Source: Candidatus Mcinerneyibacteriota bacterium (GTDB lineage Bacteria; AUK180; JAQVHJ01). From it: a DNA stretch of 5,483 nucleotides. Numbering within the stretch: the first letter of the stretch is position 1; every line of letters starts with the position of its first letter. Positions 1-4,835 of this stretch are shown piece after piece. The notes under the pieces were generated by a model. The model was not told the origin of the DNA. It saw nothing but the letters and a program-made list of their open reading frames with translations, and did not search any database. The DNA lies in the NCBI GenBank assembly GCA_030630935.1, contig DAOVMD010000234.1:1-5483 (forward strand), written 5' to 3'. Made by a program: the position numbers and the translations under genes.

Positions 1-46
1 TCGACAGCTCTTGATTAAAAAATATTGTGTTCCATCGTATCCTCCC
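1..46 (-). other. Possible start of a divergent gene or leader peptide, interrupted or very short
   Basis: On the minus strand GGGAGG (46 to 41) lies five bases before an ATG (35 to 33), an excellent start arrangement, and a strong promoter lies upstream. The frame reads Met-Glu-His-Asn-Ile-Phe and then stops with TAA (17 to 15), directly at a run of six T. One more T would continue as MEHNIFLIKSCR to the window edge; one fewer would give MEHNIFNQELS. It could therefore be a six-codon leader peptide, a frameshifted gene, a homopolymer sequencing error or a slippage site. Only 35 bases are visible, so no product can be named. Confidence 0.35.
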
Positions 47-97
47 AAAAATAATTTCTAAAGAGCTATAATACCGTCTACATCTTTTGTCATACAT

Positions 98-126
98 ATT
101 TTAATACATTTTTCGATTTTTGTCAA
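98..126 (-). promoter_or_regulatory. Predicted sigma-70-type promoter, divergent from gcvT
   Basis: Read on the minus strand, a perfect -35 hexamer TTGACA (126 to 121) is followed by a 17-base spacer and a -10 hexamer TAAAAT (103 to 98, one mismatch from TATAAT). Transcription would begin near position 91 and give a leader of about 55 nt before the ATG at 35. Near-consensus hexamers with ideal spacing, plus a good Shine-Dalgarno downstream, make this more than a chance AT-rich match. No promoter activity can be shown from sequence alone. Confidence 0.55.
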
Positions 127-238
127 ACGATTTTTAATTTACTATTCAGAGCTGGAGTTGAGATAGTTCAATAATATAAATGTTATTAACGAGACGTACT
201 TTGCTTTTTTCTCTCAAAGAAACGACTGTTATCAGTTC

Positions 239-259
239 TCTGCTATCTGCTCTCTGCTA
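239..259. repeat. Three-copy heptamer tandem repeat TCTGCT(A/C)
   Basis: The units TCTGCTA, TCTGCTC and TCTGCTA follow one another without gaps at 239-245, 246-252 and 253-259, differing only in the last base. The third copy runs into the left arm of the hairpin at 256-280. With three copies it is a minimal array that could have arisen by slippage. It is not a CRISPR: the units are too short and there are no spacers. Confidence 0.6.
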
Positions 260-280
260 AAGCAACAGAGTTGCTTTAGC
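256..280. repeat. Perfect 11-bp hairpin
   Basis: GCTAAAGCAAC (256-266) and GTTGCTTTAGC (270-280) are exact reverse complements around a three-base AGA loop. No T-run follows on the plus strand, so it is not a standard intrinsic terminator in that direction. On the minus strand the next bases downstream belong to the heptamer repeat, again without a T-run. It most likely is a palindromic intergenic repeat unit. Its position far upstream of the gcv promoter argues against attenuation of the operon. Confidence 0.65.
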
Positions 281-293
281 ATGCTTTGCATGC
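279..293. repeat. GCATGC-TTT-GCATGC hairpin abutting the first
   Basis: Two copies of the self-complementary hexamer GCATGC (279-284 and 288-293) flank a TTT loop. They can be read either as a direct repeat or as a 6-bp hairpin. It overlaps the end of the 256-280 hairpin by two bases, so the two structures sit back to back, as in composite REP-like elements. No function is known from the sequence. Confidence 0.55.
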
Positions 294-346
294 GTTCAAA
301 TGTTAAAGAAGTTGGGATAGTTCAATAGGTTAGGATTTCAGGCATA

Positions 347-373
347 GATTGCCGCGCTTCGCTCGCAATGACA
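347..373. repeat. Imperfect palindrome resembling a dispersed intergenic repeat
   Basis: The arms ATTGC (348-352) and GCAAT (365-369) pair, and inside them GCG (354-356) pairs with CGC (360-362) around a CTT loop. The stretch is strikingly GC-rich against its AT-rich surroundings. The GCTTCGCTCGCAATGAC-like wording is, from general knowledge, typical of short repeats scattered between genes in many bacterial genomes. Only one copy lies in this window, so its repeated nature is inferred. Confidence 0.45.
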
Positions 374-417
374 AAAGTTGAGTTTTCGAACAATCACAAT
401 TGGATTCTAAATCCTCT

Positions 418-441
418 AAAATCAAAAAAAGAATTGATTTT
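418..441. promoter_or_regulatory. Inverted repeat overlapping the gcvT -35 box, possible operator
   Basis: AAAATCAA (418-425) and TTGATTTT (434-441) are perfect reverse complements separated by eight A/G-rich bases. The right arm contains the whole -35 hexamer TTGATT, so a dimeric regulator bound here would compete with RNA polymerase or contact it. The A/T composition raises the odds of a chance dyad, and no known regulator motif is recognised. Confidence 0.3.
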
Positions 442-462
442 TATATTAATATATGTTAGAAT
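434..462 (+). promoter_or_regulatory. Predicted promoter of the gcv operon
   Basis: A -35 box TTGATT (434-439) is followed by a 17-base spacer and a -10 box TAGAAT (457-462), with TG at 454-455 giving an extended -10 element. Transcription would start near 469, leaving about 30 nt before the gcvT ATG. The match is of the general housekeeping sigma type and not the TTG/TAnnTTTG type of Bacteroidetes. The short leader leaves no room for a glycine riboswitch. Confidence 0.55.
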
Positions 463-498
463 ATATAAAATTTTAAATAATAAAAGGAGCTTTGTAAT

Positions 499-1611
499 AT
501 GTCTTCAGAAGTTAATTTAAAAAGGACTTCCATTTATTCAGAGCATATCAAACTTGGAGCCAAACTAGTTCCTTTTGCGGGTTGGGAGATGCCGGTTCAA
601 TATTCCGGAATAATTGAGGAGCATAATTGTGTCCGTGAGAAAGTTGGTGTTTTTGATGTTTCACATATGGGCGAATTTACAGTTAGAGGTCCCGGGGCTG
701 CTGATTTTGTTAATTTCCTAATTACAAATGATTTTTCCAAGATTGTGCCGGGTCAGGCGATATATTCACCTATGCTTTACGAAGATGGTGGGATTGTTGA
801 TGATTTATTAGCTTATAGGAAGTCAGAAGAAGATATTTTACTTGTAGTTAATGCATCCAATTTAGATAAGGATTTTACGTGGATCACAGATTTAGCAAAG
901 CGTTTCAATTTTGAAGTTACGTTAGGAAATATATCTGATTCGATTTCTGAGTTTGCAGTTCAAGGTCCATCAGCTGAGAAGGTAATGCATGAGTTATTTG
1001 GAGAATCCGTTTCCGGATTAGGTTTTTTCCGTTTTCTCGAAGTTAAATTTAACAACCACGATATTTTAGTTTCCCGAACGGGTTATACAGGTGAGGATGG
1101 TTTTGAGATTTATATGGAGAATCATCTTGCCCTTGAAATTTGGAATCAGTTATTTTCAATAGGTAAGGCATTTGGTATTCAGCCGATTGGTCTTGCAGCT
1201 CGGGACACATTAAGATTTGAAGCAAAACTTATGCTTTATGGTAATGATATTACAAAAGACACAAACCCACTTGAAGCGGGTTTAAAGTGGACAGTTAAAC
1301 TTGATAAGCCCGATTTCTGTGGTAAAGAAGCATTATTAAAAATTAAAGAAGCAGGTTTAACCAGGCGATTAGTGGGTTTTGAAATGGTTGATCGCGGAAT
1401 ACCAAGGCATGATTATAAAATTTTCAAAGACAATAATGAGATAGGTTTTGTTACGAGTGGGACTCATGCTCCATTTCTTAAGAAGAATCTGGGGCTTGGT
1501 TATGTTTCATTTGAGCACCGGAAAAAAGGCACGGAGATTTTTATTGAGGTCAGGGGGAGATTACTCAAGGCAGTAATTGTTGCGACCCCCTTTTATAAAA
1601 GGAAAAAATAA
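499..1611 (+). CDS. gcvT: Glycine cleavage system T protein (aminomethyltransferase)
   Basis: This cytoplasmic enzyme takes the aminomethyl group held on lipoyl-GcvH, releases ammonia and makes 5,10-methylene-tetrahydrofolate. At 370 residues it has the usual bacterial length. The N-terminal folate-binding part shows FAGWEMPVQYSG (26-37) and VFDVSHMGE (51-59). GGIVDDL (97-103) holds the acidic residue that corresponds to the catalytic Asp of known T proteins (Asp101 or Asp102 here). SRTGYTGEDGFEIY (192-205) and GLAARDTLRFEAKLMLYG (231-248) are further family signatures, and the C-terminal barrel contains VTSGTHAPFLKKNLGLGYV (318-336). In that last stretch Ala324 takes the place usually held by Ser. 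The ATG is chosen because AGGAG lies nine bases before it at 485-489 and the protein begins just ahead of the conserved region. The family also contains folate-dependent relatives (dimethylglycine or sarcosine enzymes, YgfZ), but the neighbours settle the identity. Confidence 0.97.
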   Translation: MSSEVNLKRTSIYSEHIKLGAKLVPFAGWEMPVQYSGIIEEHNCVREKVGVFDVSHMGEFTVRGPGAADFVNFLITNDFSKIVPGQAIYSPMLYEDGGIVDDLLAYRKSEEDILLVVNASNLDKDFTWITDLAKRFNFEVTLGNISDSISEFAVQGPSAEKVMHELFGESVSGLGFFRFLEVKFNNHDILVSRTGYTGEDGFEIYMENHLALEIWNQLFSIGKAFGIQPIGLAARDTLRFEAKLMLYGNDITKDTNPLEAGLKWTVKLDKPDFCGKEALLKIKEAGLTRRLVGFEMVDRGIPRHDYKIFKDNNEIGFVTSGTHAPFLKKNLGLGYVSFEHRKKGTEIFIEVRGRLLKAVIVATPFYKRKK

Positions 1612-1612
1612 T

Positions 1613-1618
1613 AGGAGG
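1613..1618 (+). promoter_or_regulatory. gcvH ribosome binding site that fixes the start
   Basis: AGGAGG begins two bases after the gcvT stop codon and lies six bases before the ATG at 1625. An earlier in-frame ATG at 1577 would add 16 residues, but it lies inside gcvT, lacks a comparable site and would add a stretch with no place in GcvH proteins. Confidence 0.8.
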
Positions 1619-1624
1619 GGACTC

Positions 1625-2002
1625 ATGAATTTTCCAAAGGAGCTTCTTTATACAAAGACTCACGAATTTGTAAAACCAGACGGTAACAATGCAGTTCTTG
1701 GTATCACGGACTATGCACAGAGCCAACTTGGAGATATAGTTTTTATTGAGCTTCCAGATGTAGGTACGAAATTTACAAAGGGTGAGAAATTCGCAGTTGT
1801 AGAATCTGTCAAGGCGGTTGAAGATATTCATACACCTGTTTCAGGAGAAGTAATGGAGATTAACGATGACCTTGAAGCTAATCCTAATTTTGTAAATGAA
1901 GATCCTTATTCAAAGGGTTGGTTAATTAAGATTAAGCTTGATTCCCCTGATGAGTTAAAGAAATTACTGAATCTGGAACAATATAAAGAGTTTGTAGACT
2001 AA
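1625..2002 (+). CDS. gcvH: Glycine cleavage system H protein (lipoyl carrier)
   Basis: GcvH is the small mobile carrier that shuttles the aminomethyl intermediate on a lipoyl arm between the P, T and L proteins. The 125-residue product is normal for the family. It opens with LLYTKTHEFVK (8-17), the typical H-protein entry, then GITDYAQSQLGDIVFIELPDVG (26-47, key residues Gly26, Gln32, Leu35, Gly36 and Pro44). The lipoylation site is in VESVKAVEDIHTPVSGEV (59-76), where Lys63 (codon 1811-1813) should carry the lipoate. NEDPYSKGWLIKI (91-103) completes the lipoyl fold. It starts 13 bases after gcvT with a strong ribosome binding site, fitting a need for high output of the carrier. Lipoate attachment enzymes are not in the window. 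Some GcvH-like proteins serve lipoate relay and not glycine cleavage, but its place among T, PA and PB makes the standard role by far the best reading. Confidence 0.97.
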   Translation: MNFPKELLYTKTHEFVKPDGNNAVLGITDYAQSQLGDIVFIELPDVGTKFTKGEKFAVVESVKAVEDIHTPVSGEVMEINDDLEANPNFVNEDPYSKGWLIKIKLDSPDELKKLLNLEQYKEFVD

Positions 2003-2014
2003 CCGGAGATTTCA

Positions 2015-3370
2015 ATGGATTATATTCCGATTACAGAAGAAGATAAAATTGACATGCTTAAGGTTATTGGAGTTTCTGAGATAAATGATTTATTTCCTGA
2101 TATCCCCCCTGAGCTAATGAAGAAAGTTGATTACAAACATATCCCTATTCACGGTCTTTCGGAGTATAATTTAATAAACGAATTTGAACAGATGTCGATG
2201 AAAAATAAACAGATTAATAATTTCAATTCATTTTTAGGTGGAGGAATTTATAATCATTTTATTCCCACTGCAGTCGATTCAATTGTTTCACGTCCCGAAT
2301 TTTTTACTGCATATACACCATACCAGGCAGAAGTTTCTCAAGGGACATTACAAGCGATCTTTGAGTTTCAGACATTCATTTCTGAGTTAACAGGTATGGA
2401 AATTGCCAATGCTTCTATGTATGATGGTGCGACTGCTGCAGCAGAATCTCTGATATTATCCTGGCGAGTTAAGAAGCGAAAAAAAGTAGCAGTTTCAAAG
2501 GGTTTAAATCCTGATTACAGGAAGGTTATTGAGACATATTTAAAGAATACAGGTGTAGAAATTATAGAGTTGCCTTTGAATCAGAAGACAGGTAGAACAA
2601 TATTTAATAATATTAACTGGGAAGAATTTTCAGCAGGAATAATTGCTTCCCCGAATTATCTTGGAATTATTGAGAATTTAAAAGATTTTTCAGAAACAGT
2701 TCATTCAGGTAGTGCATTATCAGTAGTTTCAATTAACCCAATGTCACTTGGAATATTAAAAACCCCGGGTAAGGCAGGAGTTGATTTAGCAATTGGAAAT
2801 GGCCAGGTTTTTGGTAATCAAATGTACCTTGGCGGTCCAGCATTTGGTTTTTTTACCAGTACAAAAGCTCTATTACGCAATTTACCCGGTCGATTGGTAG
2901 GGGAGACCAGGGATACAGACGGTAAAGTCGGGTATGTCCTGACACTTCAAACCCGGGAACAGCATATTAGACGAGAGAGAGCTACCTCAAATATTTGTAC
3001 AAATCAAGCATTGAATGCACTTGCAGGAACAGTATATCTTTCACTCTTAGGCCGGAGCGGATTAAGGGAAGTTTCAAGGTTAAACGCGATAAAAACTCAT
3101 TACTTAATTGATAAGCTATCCGAATTACAAGGTGTTGAGATTTTATTCGATAAAAAGTATTATTTCAATGAATTTACTTTCTCAACTCAATTTGATTCGA
3201 CTACATTATTAAAAAAAATGAAACAAAAGAAAATTTATGGTGGAATTTCTCTTTCAGATAATTACCCTGAATATCCCGGAGCAATTCTAACCGCAGTCAC
3301 AGAAGTAAAGTCAAAACTTGAGCTGGACGAATTTATCACAGTAATAAAAGAGTTATTAAACAGTAAGTAA
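2015..3370 (+). CDS. gcvPA: Glycine dehydrogenase (decarboxylating) subunit 1
   Basis: This is the N-terminal half of the P-protein, which in many bacteria and archaea is a separate subunit pairing with GcvPB to form the PLP-dependent glycine decarboxylase. Its 451 residues match the usual size. Family landmarks are FLGGGIYNHFIP (73-84), FFTAYTPYQAEVSQG (96-110), ANASMYDGATA (131-141), GGPAFGFFTS (273-282), PGRLVGETRD (291-300) and LTLQTREQHIRRERATSN (309-326). It has the aminotransferase-like fold but not the PLP-binding lysine, which is supplied by the partner; I see no lysine in the equivalent setting, as expected. The ATG is preceded by GGAG at 2005-2008 with six bases between, 12 bases after the gcvH stop. 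The C-terminal 70 residues are less conserved but end normally, with no sign of frameshift. Confidence 0.96.
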   Translation: MDYIPITEEDKIDMLKVIGVSEINDLFPDIPPELMKKVDYKHIPIHGLSEYNLINEFEQMSMKNKQINNFNSFLGGGIYNHFIPTAVDSIVSRPEFFTAYTPYQAEVSQGTLQAIFEFQTFISELTGMEIANASMYDGATAAAESLILSWRVKKRKKVAVSKGLNPDYRKVIETYLKNTGVEIIELPLNQKTGRTIFNNINWEEFSAGIIASPNYLGIIENLKDFSETVHSGSALSVVSINPMSLGILKTPGKAGVDLAIGNGQVFGNQMYLGGPAFGFFTSTKALLRNLPGRLVGETRDTDGKVGYVLTLQTREQHIRRERATSNICTNQALNALAGTVYLSLLGRSGLREVSRLNAIKTHYLIDKLSELQGVEILFDKKYYFNEFTFSTQFDSTTLLKKMKQKKIYGGISLSDNYPEYPGAILTAVTEVKSKLELDEFITVIKELLNSK

Positions 3371-3380
3371 AAGGTTATCT

Positions 3381-4829
3381 ATGGAAGAAAAATTGATTTT
3401 TAATTATAAGACTCATAAACGTGAACCAATTGCATTGCCATATGATGATTTTCAATATAAGAACCTTGATGAGATTATTGACACCGAATCTATTTCCGAT
3501 AATGCATGTAAAAATTTCCCTGACCTTTCAGAACCGGAAGTAGTTCGGCATTTTATCAGGTTGTCAAAATTAAATTTTAATATTGACGAGAATTTTTATC
3601 CCTTGGGTTCATGTACAATGAAATATAATCCCAAAGTGAATGAACTTATTTCACGATTTAAGGGTTTCTCTGATATTCATCCTGCCCAGGATGTTGAGGA
3701 TCTTCAGGGAATTCTCAGGATTTTATTTGAGTTAGGTGAATATTTCAAGGATTTAAGCGGGCTTCCTGGTGTAACTCTTCAACCTGCTGCAGGTGCACAT
3801 GGAGAATTAACTGCATTATTTATGATGAAGGCGTATTTCGAAGATACCGCTCCAAACAAGAATGTAATTTTAATTCCTGATACATCACATGGAACTAATC
3901 CGGCAAGTGCTCAAACTGCAGGATTTAAAACGGTTAAAATAAAATCCAACGCTGATGGTGACACAGATTTAGAAGATTTGAAGGCGCATTTAAATGATGA
4001 TTTTGCAGGAATTATGTTAACTATTCCGAACACACTGGGTTTATTTGATAAGCATATTCTGGAAATTTCGAAATTAGTCAGGGCATCTGGTGGGTTTTTA
4101 TATATGGATGGTGCAAATATGAATGCACTGATGGGTAAGGTAATACCCGCAGATGTTGGTGTTGATGTGATGCATTTTAATTTACATAAAACTTTTTCAA
4201 CTCCCCACGGCGGAGGTGGTCCCGGATCAGGTCCGATTACTGTTTGCAGTAAGTTACAGAGATATTTACCAAATCCATTAATTATCAAGAGTGATAATCA
4301 ATATAAATTTAGTTATTCAAATTCCGGTTCAATCGGTAAAGTCAAGGAGTACTTTGGGAATATCGGAGTATTACTCAAGGCATATATCTATATTAAATCA
4401 TTGGGTGCTGAAGGTTTAAAACGTGTAACAGAATTTGCAGTATTAAACGCAAATTACATTAGAAAATCATTAGAGGATGTGTATAAACCGGCGTTTTCCC
4501 GTATCTGTATGCACGAATGTGTATTTACAAATGAATACCAGGAAAAATCGGGGGTCAAAACCCTGCACATTGCAAAACGTCTTTTAGATTATCATATCCA
4601 TGCTCCAACTATATATTTCCCGTTAATAGTTCATGAAGCCCTGATGATTGAGCCAACAGAAACTGAATCTAAGGAGACCATTGATAATTTTATTGAAATC
4701 ATGAAGAAAATTGCCCAGGAATCAAAAGATAATCCGGATTTAGTAAAAAATGCACCCCATAATGTTTTCAGGAAAAAATTAGATGAAGTTTTAGCAGCTC
4801 GCAGTCCAGTTTTGAAATGGAGAAGATAG
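3381..4829 (+). CDS. gcvPB: Glycine dehydrogenase (decarboxylating) subunit 2
   Basis: This is the catalytic, PLP-carrying half of the P-protein. Together with GcvPA it decarboxylates glycine and loads the aminomethyl group on GcvH. The 482-residue length is usual. Visible motifs are FYPLGSCTMKYNP (72-84), QPAAGAHGE (134-142), DTSHGTNPASAQ (167-178), YMDGANMNALMG (241-252), and NLHKTFSTPHGGGGPGSGP (267-285), where Lys270 (codon 4188-4190) is the expected Schiff-base lysine beside the glycine-rich loop. FPLIVHEALMIEPTETESKE (413-432) is the characteristic C-terminal signature. The start is 10 bases after gcvPA; its ribosome binding site is only a weak AAAAGG (3369-3374), so expression may rely partly on translational coupling. 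All key residues are present. Fused GcvP proteins are about 950 residues, so the stop between the two halves is the normal split-gene form, not a broken gene. Confidence 0.97.
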   Translation: MEEKLIFNYKTHKREPIALPYDDFQYKNLDEIIDTESISDNACKNFPDLSEPEVVRHFIRLSKLNFNIDENFYPLGSCTMKYNPKVNELISRFKGFSDIHPAQDVEDLQGILRILFELGEYFKDLSGLPGVTLQPAAGAHGELTALFMMKAYFEDTAPNKNVILIPDTSHGTNPASAQTAGFKTVKIKSNADGDTDLEDLKAHLNDDFAGIMLTIPNTLGLFDKHILEISKLVRASGGFLYMDGANMNALMGKVIPADVGVDVMHFNLHKTFSTPHGGGGPGSGPITVCSKLQRYLPNPLIIKSDNQYKFSYSNSGSIGKVKEYFGNIGVLLKAYIYIKSLGAEGLKRVTEFAVLNANYIRKSLEDVYKPAFSRICMHECVFTNEYQEKSGVKTLHIAKRLLDYHIHAPTIYFPLIVHEALMIEPTETESKETIDNFIEIMKKIAQESKDNPDLVKNAPHNVFRKKLDEVLAARSPVLKWRR

Positions 4830-4835
4830 GTTAAT

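Larger units (their letters stand above)
156..327. repeat. 18-bp direct repeat pair (156-173 and 310-327)
   Basis: AGTTGAGATAGTTCAATA at 156-173 recurs as AGTTGGGATAGTTCAATA at 310-327, matching at 17 of 18 positions. The copies start 154 bases apart and bracket about 136 bases that contain the heptamer repeat and both hairpins. They may be two copies of a dispersed repeat, or the flanks of a small inserted element. No transposase or terminal inverted repeats are visible. Confidence 0.6.
1..498. other. Repeat-rich intergenic region upstream of gcvT
   Basis: No plus-strand open frame of useful length is visible before gcvT. Bases 1-126 look like the 5' end and promoter of a divergent minus-strand transcription unit. 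Bases 150-420 hold short direct, tandem and inverted repeats, and bases 430-498 hold the gcv promoter and ribosome binding site. The repeats have no coding look: the three plus-strand frames and the minus-strand frames carry frequent stops. I see no tRNA, rRNA or CRISPR structure. The mix of small hairpins resembles the dispersed intergenic repeat clutter common in AT-rich genomes. Confidence 0.7.

Noticed and set aside
120-148. Plus-strand promoter TTGTCA-17-TATTCA
   Set aside because: The hexamers are weaker than those at 434-462, and the sequence overlaps the much better minus-strand promoter; it reads into repeats with no gene until 499.
256-280. Intrinsic terminator
   Set aside because: The stem is strong but no run of T follows on either strand.
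1577-1624. Upstream ATG extension of gcvH by 16 residues
   Set aside because: It overlaps gcvT, lacks a good ribosome binding site, and H proteins begin near the residue encoded at 1625, which has AGGAGG six bases ahead.
1565-1831. Minus-strand open frame of 88 codons across the gcvT/gcvH junction
   Set aside because: It lies opposite two well-supported genes, its product resembles no family I know, and its composition is that of the antisense of coding DNA.
2231-2266. GcvPA motif FLGGGIYNHFIP with Ile and Asn at positions often Ala and Asp
   Set aside because: This stretch varies among known P-protein subunits, so the change is not evidence of altered function.
2599-2614. AATATT-TAAT-AATATT inverted repeat
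   Set aside because: It lies in the middle of gcvPA, encodes ordinary residues and is A/T only, so chance is sufficient.
3368-3381. gcvPA/gcvPB split as a broken gcvP gene
   Set aside because: Two-subunit P-proteins are a standard form; both halves have normal length and start signals or spacing consistent with separate translation.
3911-4288. Minus-strand open frame of 125 codons inside gcvPB
   Set aside because: It is antisense to the catalytic region of gcvPB, including the glycine-rich loop that gives it a run of prolines. No ribosome binding site or independent context supports it.
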